Shown piece after piece: positions 1 to 11,854 of a stretch of DNA of 64,000 bases. The stretch's first letter is position 1, and each line of letters begins with the position of its first letter. A program made the position numbers and the translations under genes. The notes beneath the pieces are model-generated. The model was given only the letters and a program-made list of their open reading frames with translations, did not search any database and was not told the origin of the DNA. The stretch covers positions 61,740,727 to 61,804,726 of the forward strand of contig JAKGHH010000007.1 of assembly GCA_022828595.1 (NCBI GenBank). Reading direction: 5' to 3'. The DNA comes from Nelumbo lutea (lineage: Eukaryota; Streptophyta; Magnoliopsida; Proteales; Nelumbonaceae).

Positions 1-299
1 GACAACTAGAACAAGGTCCTGAACGAAGAGCACAACTGAGCTACAACACCAATTGGGACTGAAAGCAACAAATCGACTAAGGTGTCAAGGAGAAGGCATC
101 ATTGATATGTATGCCACAACACTAGGAGAAGCCACCTCACTCTCACTAACAACAAGGAGGTGTTCGTAGATATTTTCACTACGCACTTGACCACCAGCAA
201 GAGGTGCTCGAAATCAGCGACCTGCCTACTAAACATTGTCTAGCGACTAGACGAGTTGCTCTAATACTACATCAAGAGGTTCCACTTGGAGCGCCTCTA

Positions 300-910
300 G
301 ATTACTAATATTGACTTGATAATTTAGCTCACAAGAGCTGTCAATGGCGTCTGCCACCCCGACTTGTGCTAGAAAGTAGAGTTGAACCCTCCATCTTCTA
401 TGAAGGAGTTCCTCCACTAGGCCAACAAGTTCACAAAGGTGAAGGAGGATTGGGATCCTAGTTAGATCTGATTGAGAAGAGGAAGTGAGCAAAAGAAGAA
501 GCAACAAGTAGGAAGTAGTGACACAAAGTAAGTTGTTGAAGAGAAGCTAGTCACCCTACAACAGGTGATGTAGGTCGCCAAGAAAAGTAGGTCTCCCCAC
601 TAGAGTTCCAGATCAATCCAGCATCCAAGAACTCCTTTAGTTCAAAACCGTAGTTACACAACCCTCAATGACAAAAGAGGGGAAATTTTGATGCAAATAA
701 AGACAATCAAGTACATGAGATGACCACCCAGGATGAGAGGTGACCCCGCCAACAAGAACCCGAATAAGTATTGTCACTTCCACCATGATATAGGCCATGA
801 CACTGAGAATTGTAGAAACCTGAAGGACGAGATCAAGGAGTTGATTCTTCATAGTTACCTGAAGTAGTTCATCAAGTGGGATGACCGGAGCCGACCTGCT
901 GACTAGTGAA
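300..910 (+). pseudogene. Tat gag C-terminal end with zinc-knuckle-like motif
   Basis: This is the broken C-terminal part of a retroelement nucleocapsid (Gag) protein, which packages the element RNA in the cytoplasm. Around 390-430 a frame reads PPSSMKEFLH, the usual end of the Tat Gag core. From about 656 a frame reads YTTLNDKRGEILMQIK, then KYCHFHHDIGHDTENCRNLK near 765-825, the C/H-rich motif of this lineage. In-frame stops interrupt at about 705 and at 868-870. The same motif order recurs in the second Tat fragment at 56630-56745. Family assignment is secure; the exact limits are not. Confidence 0.7.
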
Positions 911-1089
911 GGGAAGTGCCAAAGTCAAGCAGGAATTTGGACCTAGATCATCCACCTCGAGACCCACCACCACTAGAGTAGCCTATTCGTGGGGTGATCA
1001 ACATAATTACCGGAGGTGTAGTATGTACTAGTGTGATAGGAAGAAACTCAACCTAAGAGTTCAAGTACGAGGATGAGAATCCACCAAAG

Positions 1090-1784
1090 CACCCTCGAGT
1101 GGAGGATGTCATATACTTCACTGAGGATGTCACTCGCAGGATCTAGTATCTACACGTTGACGCTATGGTTGTCAAGATGATAATCAGTATCTACACATTG
1201 TCGCTCTGGTTGTCAAGATGATAATCAATGATTTTTAGGTAAAGCGAATTCTGGTTAATTCTAGAAGCTTGACTAACATCCTCTTTTTGGGCACCTTTGA
1301 CAGGATGTAGCTGGAAAGGAAGGATCTACATCCAACCAACATCCCACTTGTTATCTTCAGTGGAGACATGGTGAGGCCTATAGGCCAGATAAGTGTTCTA
1401 GTCATAGCAAGCTTGGAGCCCAACTCAGTCTATTTTGAGCATAGCTTCCTGGTGGTCGTGACTCCATCCCCCTATAACACTATCCTAGGTCGGCCTATCC
1501 TACATGCACTTTGCACAGTGGTGTGGACCTTCTACCAATCGATGAAATTCTTGACAAGGTACGGTGTAGGGATAGTACAAGGTGACCAACTAGAGTTGCA
1601 CAAGTGCAATATAATGGCATTTAAAGGCCAGGGAAAGCTAGTAGACGACGTCGACTTGGAGCCACCTCTTGAGAACACTGACGAGCAAGCCCACCCAATG
1701 GAGGACATCATCTTAGTCCTATTCTTAGACATCGAGCCCAAGAAGATAGTCCAGATTGGAGCTTGCCTTGCAAAACCATTATGA
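1090..1784 (+). pseudogene. Tat aspartic protease region, catalytic motif lost
   Basis: Translations match the gypsy protease region: an upstream VEDVIYFTEDV segment, the flap region, then SPYNTILGRPILHAL near 1470-1515 and a KF.TRYGVG.VQGDQ segment. The last part is in an open frame from 1368 to 1784. At about 1245-1265 the position of the catalytic D-T/S-G reads NSR, so the active site is gone. A 41-bp direct duplication at 1145-1226 has further damaged the N-terminal half. No function is expected. Confidence 0.7.
1145..1226. repeat. 41-bp tandem duplication in the dead protease
   Basis: Two adjacent copies of a 41-bp unit beginning AGTATCTACAC, at 1145-1185 and 1186-1226, differ at a few bases. 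The duplication is probably a post-insertion replication slip. Confidence 0.85.
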
Positions 1785-1949
1785 TCGCAATTGGTAAGCT
1801 TCTTACTTAATAACTTAGATATTTTTACATGGTTGAAAATAGAAATGCTTGACATAGACCCTTCTATTATTTCTCATTGACTTAATGTGGATCCTTTAGC
1901 CCAACCAATCAAGTAGAGGAAGAGGAACCCTGGCCCAAAGAGGTGGAGG

Positions 1950-2620
1950 ATAGTTGACAAGGAGATCGTAAAGCTTATTGCAGAAAACTTTGTTAAAGAG
2001 GTTCAGTGTCCGGTTTGAGTATCCAACCTATTGCTCATGAAATCAAATGGTAAGTGATGCATGTTCGTCGACTACACCGACCTCAATAGAACCTGCCTAA
2101 AGGACAACTTCCCGCTCCCTAGAATAGATTGTCTGGTAGATGCAACCTCAGGGCATGAGTTGTTAAGCTTCATGGAAGCCTACTCTAGCTATAACTAGAT
2201 CCAGATGGACTTAGAAGACCAAGAAAAGATTGCCTTTGTAACCAAATTGGAAATAAAATTGAAGCCAATGTTAATGACATGGTTGTGAAGAACCAATTTT
2301 CAAACTCTTTAATTTCTGACTTAAAATCTAATTTTGAAATTCTAAGAAAGTTTAACATGAAGTTGACCCCAAACAAGTGTTTCTTTGGGTTACACCAGAA
2401 AAATTCCATGGCTATGTAGTGCACTGATGTGGCATCAAAACCAACCCAGATAAAATACAAGCAATCCTAGATATGAGACCACCTAGGTCAATAAAGGAAG
2501 TACAAAAGTTAATAGATTAGATAGTCGCCCTAAACCAACTTATGTCTTAGTCAACTACATAATGTCTCCCATTTTTTTAAAGCCATAAAGAAAAATGACG
2601 ACTTCAAGTGGATTGAGGAG
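1950..2620 (+). pseudogene. Tat reverse transcriptase remnant with internal deletion
   Basis: Frames read MFVDYTDLNRTCLKDNFPLP near 2055-2115 (the usual CVDYTDLNKACPKD block) and then SFMEAYSSYN near 2170-2200. The block holding the polymerase YVDD motif is not found: after about 2240 the sequence passes straight to a NDMVVKN-like frame near 2270-2290. This suggests that roughly 150-200 bp of the palm domain were deleted. Downstream connection-domain fragments such as FNMKLTPNKCFFG (2350-2390) are recognisable. The enzyme cannot be active. Confidence 0.7.
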
Positions 2621-2839
2621 TGTTAGGTCGTGTTTGACAAGCTTGATAGGTACCTTAGTTCATCGCCACTGTTGACCATACCAGCCCCAAGTTAGAGGGC
2701 ACACTCCAACTTCACATCATAGCTAAGACCAAGTACCCTGACATAGAAAAGCTGGCCTTTGCCATAATATTGGTAGCTCAGAAGATGTGCCCCTACTTTC
2801 AAGACCATACCATTGTAGTACTAACTAATTGACCTTTGA

Positions 2840-3430
2840 GGTATGTCCTAACTAATTAACCTTTGAGAGAGTATGATATCCGATATGAGTTATGCCCAAC
2901 AATTAAGGCATAGGTCCTAGTAGACTTTGTCGCTTGGTGCATGTTCAACATGCAGACCCTTGGGGTGGTTGAGCCAGTTAGAACATCGGAGGCACCAACT
3001 AGTGCAGCACCCGTCCCGACCGAGGATGAGGAGCCATAGATCCTCCATGTCGACAGCTCGTCTAACAAGTGTGGAAGCAGAGTTGGGCTAATACTTTATG
3101 GACTTAGCAAGGTGAAGTTGAAGTATGCCATCCAGTTTGCATTCGAAGCATTACACAATGAAGTAGAGTACAAAGTGTTGATAGTCAGGCTATCTTTGAC
3201 AAAGGAAGAAGGTGCATAGAATATTGTGGTATAAAGCGATTCTCAACTGGTTGTCAACCAGGTGAATGGGTAGTATGAGGCCTGGGAGTCTGCAATGTTA
3301 GCCTGTTTGGCCAAGGTGAGAGAACTCCTATTCTACTTCCACTCTTGGTACATTCAACAGATACCAAAGATCAAAAACATAAAGGCTGATGTGCTTTCAA
3401 ATCTGGCCAGTGCAATAGAAGTTACAAGAA
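2840..3430 (+). pseudogene. Tat RNase H-like domain remnant
   Basis: A long readable frame starts with ILHVDSSSNKCGSRVGLILY at about 3043-3103. It continues through FEALHNEVEYKVL and ends with a VLSNLAS segment near 3390. This is the layout of the additional archaeal-type RNase H of Tat elements, which degrades the RNA strand during reverse transcription. Stops near 3218, 3234 and 3270 break it. It lies between the RT remnant and integrase, as expected. Confidence 0.65.
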
Positions 3431-3589
3431 GAACGGTTTACGTCAAAGACCTTCTATAACCCAAAAAAGAGAGGGTAGTAGAAGAAGTTGTTCTTGTTCT
3501 AGCAGCAAAGCCAAGCTGGATGGATCCACTCATTGACTATTTGCACCATAGGACCCTATTTGTAGACCACAATGCAACTTGGAGGGTAG

Positions 3590-4742
3590 AGCACTAGTTA
3601 GCTCGCAATGTTATCACTGGAGTGCAGTTGTACCATAGGTCTTTTACACTCCCCTACCAACACTGCTTGTGTCCTATAGAGGCAAAATAGGTACAATGCA
3701 AGATCCACAAGGGTCTTTATGGAGGACACCTGGGGGGTAGTGCACTTGCCCAAAAAGCGTTAAGGCAATGTTACTATTGGCCTACAATGAAGGCGGATGC
3801 ACTAGAGATCATCCATAGGTGTGACAACTACCAAAGGCATGCCAACATACCACACCAACCCAACACTAACCTAAAGTACCTGACCAGCCTGCAGTTGCTC
3901 ACTCAGTGGGGAATAGACATCCTTGGTCCTTTCCTACCTACGACTAGCTAGAGAAGGTTCTTGGTCATGGTGGTTGACTACTTCATAAAGTGGGTGGAAG
4001 TCGAGCCATTGGTGTCAATCATAGCCTGGAAGATACAACATATATTATGGAGGAAAATAGTGTGCAAATTTAAACTACCTAAGTGCTAATATCAAACAAT
4101 GGGAAGTAGTTTGAGGACAACAAATTCTAGTATTGGTGTGTGGAGATAGGGATCCTACAGAATTTCACCTCGGTAGCTCAACCAAAGCAAACGGATAGGC
4201 CAATTTAACGAATAGGGCAATCCTCTAAAGATTTATACCTCAGTTTTCCCAAGCTAAGGGTTTCTAGCTAGACAAGCTACCCAACGTTCTTTGAGCCTAT
4301 GAGACTACAATCAAAATGATAACCAGAGAGATCCCATTTAATTTACATATAGAATGTAGGTCGTCATCCCTATCGAGATCGAGGTTCCCACCTTATGGCT
4401 TGAGGCATACAATGAGGAAGCCAATGATGACGAGCTACTGACCAACATCGACCTAGTAGAAGAATTCTAGGACCTAGCCTATATTCAAACTATGATCTAC
4501 CAACAACGATTAGTTTGGTATTATAATTCCCAAGTCAAGAAATGCCACTTTCGATTTAGCAAACTAGTACTTTGGAAAGTTATGGTAGAAGAGCCTGGTG
4601 TAAGTAAGATATGACCGAGCTAGGAAGGTCCCTACAGAATACTAAGGGTGAATGATGAAGGAACATGCGAGCTTGAGACATTAGATGGGAGTCAGGTACT
4701 CCATGTTTGGAATGTGGATACTTTAAGAATGTACTACCTGTG
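3590..4742 (+). pseudogene. Tat integrase remnant
   Basis: The region begins with a zinc-binding segment (GLYGGHLGG ... YYWPTMKADA ... CDNYQRHA, about 3710-3845), in which the second Cys pair is incomplete. The core follows with QWGIDILGP near 3904-3930 (first catalytic Asp) and DYFIKWVEVEPL near 3975-4010. The second catalytic segment near 4085-4110 reads SNNGK rather than SDNG. The C-terminal end near 4640-4740 keeps the Tat-type LETLDGSQVLHVWNVDTLR block. Multiple stops and frame changes make it non-functional. Confidence 0.75.
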
Positions 4743-5425
4743 AGCTTGGGAGTCTAGCATCTACAACTGCACCAACTTCTTAAAAATTCCACTAAGTATG
4801 AAAGACCACCTACCTCAGTAACCTAGTCGAGTCGTCTTGAACTATGGAGCACGTAAGCTAAATTACACCTAAAAGAGGACACCAAGTCACTTTGAGCCAA
4901 AAGGCCCCCTATGTTGACCTAGCAATGGCATCGATAATTCAGTACGCCTAGTCGCTTTGGCATATAGGCGGTTTTGGTTACCTCCCATACTATGCTTAGT
5001 CATTTCGCATATAGGAAGTTCAAGTTATTTCCCATACTAGGCCTACTCGCTTCGACACCTAGGCAACTCAGAGTAATCCCATACTGAGTATATTTTCATT
5101 AAGTTTCAAGCTCAAAAGAGGAAAAACACGAGGTGTGCAAACAAATTCTTACTTGATTGAAGATAAGCAATGATTACATTATCGTTAGAAGAAAAAAAAA
5201 GAAGAAAAGTTATCTTATGTCGAGCTTGGAGGCTCGCCACTTTACATATGTATAGGGGGTCCAAGAAAAGTGGTAAAGGTAAATCAAAGAACTTGGGGCT
5301 CTTCATCCCCATCACCAATTACATTAGTGACATCTTCATCAGTAGCATCCTCATTGGTCCCAACTACATTTTCCTTGTTGATCCTGCCTTCTTTATCCTC
5401 AGAATCTTGCTGTAAATCGACTTGA
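4743..5425. other. Tat spacer between pol and antisense ORF, with a 48-50-bp triple repeat
   Basis: I see no coding signal here. At about 4942-5090 a 48-50-bp unit ending in CCCATACT is present three times and is diverged. The stretch ends at the copia-type LTR starting at 5426. Confidence 0.6.
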
Positions 5426-5730
5426 TGTTAGGTAGTGTATGCCCTTAGCTCCAATCAGATTGTTATACATAAACATTTAATGTAAATGAATAAAAGTACA
5501 TAATTGATTCATGTTATACTTGGTCTGCTTCTATGTAATTACCCTTAAACTGGATAATTATGAGACTCGAGTTCATTTAGATGGTTCTCAGTCGTTGGAT
5601 AGACCTAAGGAGGTTTATCCTACTAAGGCTAACACTAATGTGTTGCCAAGTTGGTTGGGGTAGTTTGTCTCAGTTGCAAGGGTTAGACTCAAAGCACATG
5701 TAGTGTGTGTTTGTTTGAAACACTAAACCT

Positions 5731-6000
5731 GAACCATTTTCCATTTATGCCCTAGACTTTAGATACTAGTGGGAAAAACACCTAACCCCTAGAATTGATT
5801 ATGGTACTACATTGGGTGTCAAATTGGGCTCTCCTTGATATACCAACTAGAAAGTTACACCTATCTCCTTGAACCATTTTCCATTTATGCCCTAGACTTT
5901 AGATACTAGTGGGAAAAACTAGAAAGTTACACCTAACCCCTAGAATTGATTATGGTACTACATTGGGTGTCAAATTGGGCTCTCCTTGATATACCAATCA
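5731..6000. repeat. About 140-bp tandem duplication inside the solo LTR
   Basis: Two near-identical copies begin GAACCATTTTCCATTTATGC at 5731 and 5871. The duplication is absent from the two sister LTRs at 28361 and 36284, so it arose in this copy. Confidence 0.85.
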
Positions 6001-6198
6001 GTAAGATCCTTTAGGAGTCAAAACTTGTGTATGCGGGGCAGTCTAAAATTCACTTGAGGGGGTGATCATAGTGACAGGATCAGCCCCTTTGTCAGACAAA
6101 ATGAATGATTGGTTACTACACTCTCTCTGATGGAAACCTATACTACTGACAGTTGATTTCAAACTTGTTTGAGATTTGTTTTGCAAAATATATTTATA

Positions 6199-6200
<2 letters not shown>

Positions 6201-6240
<40 letters not shown>
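6201..6240. repeat. (TA)n microsatellite
   Basis: A nearly pure AT dinucleotide run of about 40 bp lies inside the copia LTR. The sister LTRs carry much shorter AT runs at the same place. Confidence 0.9.
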
Positions 6241-6242
<2 letters not shown>

Positions 6243-7374
6243 TTTATGAAAATGTTTGCAAAAGGAGTACAACACTATACCTTGCAACCGAGGGAGAGGT
6301 TCTCTCTTGTCAGGCAGTGTTTGATCATTAAGGGCTGAGAGGTTAAGTGCAAGACCATTTAGGGCTTTTATACCTGATGGGCTATATCTCACTTAAGTCC
6401 ATTGTCCTTGGGTCTTCATAGGATGGTTGGACCCAAGGACCATTTAGTGTAAATGTTGGGCACATTAAGAGCCCATAGTTATGGACTTAGGAGTTCACTG
6501 TGCCAATATTGAATTTGGCTAGGCTTTGTTTTAGAAGCTAGGCTAAACCCATATGAACTTTTGTGAGGTCATTATTAGGGTCCTACATCATACAAAGAGA
6601 GCCAAATTATCCAACAATTATTAAAGTACGTGAGCCACCTCCGTAATGGGTCTAAAGAACAAAGATTAAATGGATTAGTCAGGGTGTCACTTGACAGCTT
6701 AAGCAGTCGTGTGACATGGAAAATTTAGATATGGATATGGGTTTGGATCAATAGATACTTATCCACTTAAAGAGTATAGATCCAAATAAATATTTGGATT
6801 AAGAAACGTCTAATTGGGTTAGGAGAGCTGCTCTTTTAGGTCTATAAATAAGAGAGGGCGAAATGTTTCAAATGATCGTCATCACTGCTCTCAATTCTCC
6901 CCCTCTCCTTTTGCTCTTGTCGCCATACATACCCAATTTGTTCTCTAACTTTTGGATTGATAGAGATTAGTTCCTACCTCTAATATTACAAGAAAATCAT
7001 ATCAGACTTCGTGCTCATACTCCCTTGCTTGATCCAAGTTGTTGGATTGTAGTTCTTGCTGAAAGACTGTATTACTGAACTTGCTTTATCCTAAGTTGTG
7101 CCATTTTCAGTGGAAGCAAGTTTCAATACCCACTTTGGGCATGAACACCTACTTGGGGAACTACACATGTGGATTCCATATCAGGTAATCTCCTCCATTT
7201 CTTTTTGTTTCAGATTTGGTTCAGTTTGATTCAAAAACAATCCTTAAAGAATACATTTTTTCTAAAACTAGGAATACGATTCCCGAAAGGGAGATTTTTT
7301 TTTTAAATTTCACCTAGCCATCTCGCATGGTTCAGCCATCCATATGATGGATTTCTCTTTCCTTCACCTAATTC

Positions 7375-8494
7375 GTCATCTCATTTGTACAGGCCGAGGA
7401 CTTGATGGGCATGAGATTGAGCTCAAGATACATCGACCTCAACAACATTCGATAGAAGTTTGAAGCCTTGGCGGAAAGCACTAGTTTCAAATTCCTCTCT
7501 CTCTACGGCAAGTAGTCTGAATAGACTTTGAAATCCTTGATAGCTCAGACCTTAGAAGCTCGGACCTCATTGAGAAACTAGGCCTTGCATTTGGCGAGGT
7601 GAGCATCCTTCTTAAGCTTCTCAACATGAATCTCTAGATCATTGTTACAGTTTCTCTCATTCATTAGCTCTTCTTTTAACTTGTCAATGACTCCTACAAC
7701 TCATTTCACCCAAGACTGATACTCATTTGTCATTGCCTTAGATGCTTCAACCCTCGCCATATGCTGCTCAGATTGCTTGATAAGGGAGTGGATCATAGTG
7801 ATCATCTACAAAGGAAAGTAGAAGCTAAGTATAAAAACACAATTCGGGAATAGCAGAATGAGTAAGTTGGAAACTTACTATCATGAGGAAGTGCATAGCT
7901 TAGCTGTTGAGCTTGCCAAGCTGCATCTCAAAAAGCTCAGAAACTTCCTCGGGGAAGATGGCCTCCTTGCTCTTGATTAAGGTAGTCCTAAAGCCCTTGA
8001 TGGTGTGCCTCTCCTTAGGAACATCACTAGATGTTGGGGCCCTGTATTTTAGAGGGCATGCATTTGACTTTTGTGCCACCTTAGTTTCCTGTAAGGGTTT
8101 CTCCGCCTGATCTTCCTTGACTAGGTCAACAGTTGGGACCGCCTCTATAGTAATCGACGCAGAGGGCTCAGGAGATGATGACCGAGGTGTGCTCTTATGG
8201 GATACCTTTCTCTTCTTCCTCTTTCTCAGGATTTGAAGAAATCTAGAAGTTGGAATGCCCAACATGTCTCTTGTACAACAAGCTCAAGAGATAATCAAGT
8301 TAACACAAAATAAAGAAAACACGATGACTTACTTGGAGGACTTAGCTCAGCATGGATTTGCTTCTCCTCGGCCAAGAAATCCCCCAGAATCAGTTGGTGG
8401 TCAACCATGTTAAACACTCTGGCCTGCATCTACTAGTTCAGTTCCTTCCCAATGTCTTTCACTCCCTCTCTCTTGTGTGTTGGAAATGGCCACC
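7375..8494 (-). pseudogene. Tat antisense ORF, C-terminal two-thirds
   Basis: On the minus strand the sequence encodes a degenerate protein typical of the antisense ORF between pol and the 3' LTR in Tat elements (Pfam 'putative gypsy type transposon' family). From 8494 downwards it reads a GGWPFPTHKREGVKDIGKEL block, then from 8265 to 7900 an open 121-aa charged and Ser/Pro-rich linker. A predicted coiled coil follows (7800-7560), then an EEFETSAFRQGF segment near 7480 like the C-terminus of the family. Stops and frameshifts occur after 7900. Its N-terminal part lies beyond the Athila insertion at 19851-20198. The function of these antisense proteins is not known. Confidence 0.7.
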
Positions 8495-8499
8495 CTCCA
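8495..8499. repeat. Left target-site duplication of the Athila element (CTCCA)
   Basis: CTCCA directly precedes the 5' LTR. The same five bases follow the 3' LTR at 19846-19850. Confidence 0.95.
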
Positions 8500-10106
8500 T
8501 GATGAACTTACAATTTATCTATAATTTTTGAGGACTTTAGCATGGATTTTTATGTCGGTTTTATTAATTTTTGCCTTAATTTAGCTTAATGCTAAGAATA
8601 GGTTCAGGGATAATCAATCCAAGAAAAGGAAGGAAAAAGGCAAGAAAAGAAGGTTCAAAAAGACCAATTTCAGTCCAGCCCGGTCGTGGAAGCAAGAGAG
8701 AGCACTTCGGCCCAAAAAGAGCAAGTGAATTCCTTGAGAAAACCCAAGAAAATAAAGCCTAGCTATGAGGAGAATTCGGCCCAGCAAGGAAGGCCCATTT
8801 TTAGCCCAAATAACAGCCTAGAGTGTAGCCCACATGAGCTCAAAAGCAAGCTAAGTTGTAGCCCAAATAGCAGCCCAAAGGGAGCTAGGGGCGGCAACTT
8901 CTAGGAGTTTCTTGAAGAGAAGGAGGGAGCACTCTAGAAGGTTCATGAGGGGTGTAATACACCCCATTCTAGAGGCTTCAAGAAGGGGCAAGAGCCCCTT
9001 GAAAAACTATATAAGGAGGCCTCTAGGAGGGGAGAAAGTTGTTCAATTTCTTGAGAGGAAGGCTCTCCCACTCTTAGAGGTTCGGCCACCTTGAGAGAAG
9101 AGAAGAGAAGAAGGCTAGGCGCAAGGAAGAAGAAGAAGGGCTGAAGGAAGTTCAAGACAAGCAAGATAGAAGAAGAAGGTGAGTTCGAATTGAGAGTTTG
9201 TGATTCAAAGATCTTCTGTAATAAATCATTTGTAGTTTCATTTTCTTTTGATTTGAATTCAGTTTCTTAGTTATATGCTCTTTCTTCTTTCTCCTTGTTT
9301 CCATTCTTCCTTGATGTATTTCAGCTTGTAAAATTTCAGTTCAGCAATCTAATTCTTTTTGATTCATTCAAATGGTCATGCATTGTATTTGAAGTTTCTT
9401 GAATAAGGGTGTGATTGTAGATTAATTCGGCCAACTAACCTTCAAAACTCAGATCTGAATTCTCAGATCTGAGATTGCAAGATCTGAATTGCTTGAAAGA
9501 GAATTCAGATCTGCAATTTTCAGATTGGGCGAATTAATCTACAGCTTGAAATTCCTAGAGTGTTTGAGAGAGACTCTAGGAATTCAGATCTACTATTCAA
9601 GAACTGAATTGAGTGCAAGGTTAGAGATAACTTGCACAATTCAGTTGGTGATCAATTCATATTTGAATTGATGCCTTAGAAGTGTTTGAAGAAATGCATG
9701 CATGGGGATTAGATTCTTGCTAGAGATAGAAGAACCGTCACTCATGCATAGGATGAACATGCACTTGAGAGAGGCTGTTCATGACCTTGGGGTTTCACCA
9801 AACCAAGGCTCAATCATGATTCATTCGAATGATCCAAATTGATAGATTGCTGAATTCTGAGATTGACATTTACTGCTTACTCTTCTAACCTGATTTGAAG
9901 GCAATTGGGCCAATGATTTAGATAGATTTTAATTTAGGATTTCTTAGCTTTCATTAGAGTTTTGATTTATTTGTTGATCAGATAAGAAGTGCTCAATTAA
10001 GTATTGGTAATTGTTTCCTAAATCCTCATGGGAACGATACTTCACTCACTACTTTATTACTTGAACGGCTAGTGCACTTGCTAGTGTCACAATGAGCCAC
10101 ACATCA
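8500..10106 (+). repeat. Athila 5' LTR
   Basis: It begins TGATGAACTTAC and ends CCACACATCA, matching 18235-19845. A TATATAA box lies at 9008-9014. The region around 9445-9640 is rich in AGATCTGAATTC-like words, which continue in the leader. A 72-aa ORF inside it (8686-8904) recurs in the other LTR but has no recognisable domain. Confidence 0.95.
9008..9014 (+). promoter_or_regulatory. TATA box of the Athila LTR promoter
   Basis: TATATAA in the context AAACTATATAAGGAGG is conserved in the 3' LTR at 18744-18750. The position suits the U3/R border, which would drive genomic RNA from the 5' LTR. Confidence 0.6.
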
Positions 10107-10112
10107 AGTTTT

Positions 10113-10131
10113 TGGCGCCGTTGCCGGGGAT
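10113..10131 (+). promoter_or_regulatory. Athila primer-binding site (tRNA-Asp type)
   Basis: TGGCGCCGTTGCCGGGGAT lies six bases after the LTR end. It is complementary to the 3' end of plant tRNA-Asp(GUC), as known for Athila-like elements. Confidence 0.9.
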
Positions 10132-11854
10132 TTAGAGAAGCAATATTAGGAAACATTGAGCATTCTTAATCTGATCTCATTCAGCATTGCATTCATAGTT
10201 GGGTTAATTTGCTAACTTTTTCATTTCAGCTTGGACTGCAACTGCTGTACTACTGTAGTTATGTTTCTTCTTTCTTAAGTAGATTACTTTCTTTTTTTTG
10301 GTTTCAGTTTCATTTTAATAAAGGCATGTTTGATTTCTATTCAATCTTGGTGTTGTTCCCTTCAAAAAGAAAAAAAAAAAAAAGAAAAAATTCACATAAA
10401 CATGAGTGTTGCAGATCTGAGTTGCATTCGGCACTCAGATCAGCAGATTTCAGATCTGCAGCACTCAGCCGAAAAGAGTTGCTTGTGTTTCAGACTTTAT
10501 TTTTTTTCTTTCTTTCATTACAAAAAGAAAAAAACAAATTTAAAAAAAAAAGGGGAGATCTTTTGAACAACAAGAGGAGCAATTGAGAATTCGGATCAGA
10601 ACTCAGATCTGAGTTCAGATCTGAATTCTGCTATTGCAGATCTGCAACAGTTCAGATCTGAGTTCCTCTGAACTCAGACCTGAACTGATGAAATTTTGAG
10701 GGGAATTGGGTGTCATCACCACCCCAATTCACCCTAGGGCACTTCTGCTATTCCCCAAAAACAATTTGGTAGCAATAACTGAAGGTAAGGCAATTGAGAA
10801 TTCAGATCCAAACTCAGACTTGAGTTCAGATCTGAATTCTGCTGTTACAGATCTGCTCAGTTCAGATCTGAATTCCTCTGAACTCAGATCTGAACCGATG
10901 CAAGTTTGAGGTGAATTGGGTGCCATCCCTACCCCAATCCACCCTATGATACATCCAACCTACCTCAAGGGTGAATGGATAGCAAGGAATGAGAGAAATT
11001 CAAATCTGAAATGCAGTTGATATGATGTGAGGACTGAACTGATACAGAGCATACTACGAATTCTGGGTGGACTGAATTCTTGGCTTTACCCACTTGTAAC
11101 CGAGCTACATTAGCTAAGGAGGTGTATGTTTGGATTGAATAATTGTTATGCCTCAGATATTTAAGAAAAATTAGCACTTTCCAAGTATTTCTTTTAGCAT
11201 TCAGATCTGTAGCAGGGCTGCTATAGTGCAACAGTTAGTAGACCTGATTTCAGATTTTTACAAAAGTTGTATGGGCCGAATAGCTTGCAATACCAAACAT
11301 TGCAGACCCAATTTTCAGGTCTTAGCAAGTGTTTGATATGCATCAGCTATACAGGTTTGAGCTTCAATTGTAGAGTTTAAAATCTTTAACCCAAGCCTAA
11401 CTCAGGACTGGCTTTAGTTTATTTCAGATCCTTTTAAATTTTTTTTTTCCAGATCAGATCTGATTTCAGCCCTAAAGAGCATCACAGAATTGATTCCAAC
11501 CTTAATGGATGTATATTGTAGTGTATACCAATGAGTGTGTATGAGATATCCAGCTCAGATCTGAATTATTATTTATTAATTTCTCTAGACTAACAATACC
11601 AAAGACTTGTAGATCTGAACTCAGATCTAAATTGGGTCTGAATTCAGATGTTGCAATCGATGGATGTAGATAAAGGAACCTTGAATAAGATGATTGGTTT
11701 AAATCTGCTTTTAGTATAATCGGCTTCATTTATTCATGATAGGATGTAGGTTTTGTATTCCAATAATTCACTTTACATTTTCAGTGTGATAGGATTAGTT
11801 ATTTATTTTCTTTTGTGAATATTGGCATTTTTATTGCTTTGACTTTAACAGTTT
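10132..11854 (+). other. Athila untranslated leader with CAGATCTGAATTC-rich repeats
   Basis: There is no convincing coding region. Poly-A/T tracts occur at 10368-10390 and 10500-10550. A segment of about 150 bp containing many CAGATCTGAATTC-like words occurs at about 10575-10735 and again at about 10790-10950. Similar words continue to about 11650. Short ORFs here are by-products of the repeats. Confidence 0.7.

Larger units (their letters stand above)
1..5425 (+). mobile_element. Decayed Tat-lineage Ty3/gypsy retrotransposon, pol part (outer element of the nest)
   Basis: Translated fragments on the + strand occur in the gypsy order gag zinc-knuckle, protease, RT, RNase H, integrase, with many stops and frameshifts. 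Three points favour the Tat (OTA) lineage: the pol end matches the Tat pattern (an ETLDG-type motif followed by WN.DTLR.YY near 4670-4740), a second RNase H-like domain of the LHVDSSSN type lies before integrase, and an antisense ORF follows pol. The left end and 5' LTR lie outside the window. The same element continues at 7375-8494 and 19851-20198 after two later insertions. Confidence 0.85.
5426..7366 (+). mobile_element. Copia LTR, apparently solo, inserted in the Tat element
   Basis: It starts TGTTAGGTAGTGTATGCCC and ends CTTTCCTTCA. It aligns along its whole length with the LTRs at 28361-30302 (+) and 36284-38177 (-). A TATA-like TATAAATA lies at 6843-6850. No primer site, polypurine tract or internal sequence follows, so it looks like a solo LTR left by LTR-LTR recombination. 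The five flanking bases differ (CTTGA and CCTAA), so the usual target duplication is missing; an edge deletion is possible. Confidence 0.75.

Noticed and set aside
247..507. 86-aa minus-strand frame starting with a Leu run
   Set aside because: It is antisense to the decayed Tat gag, and the Leu run mirrors an AAGAAG-rich stretch. No domain or conservation.
8686..8904. 72-aa frame in the Athila LTR, repeated at 18421-18639
   Set aside because: It is present twice only because LTRs are duplicated. No domain, and it lies in the U3 region before the TATA box.
10209..10586. 125-aa Phe/Lys-rich frame in the Athila leader
   Set aside because: It is produced by poly-A/T tracts and repeat words and has no homologous domain.
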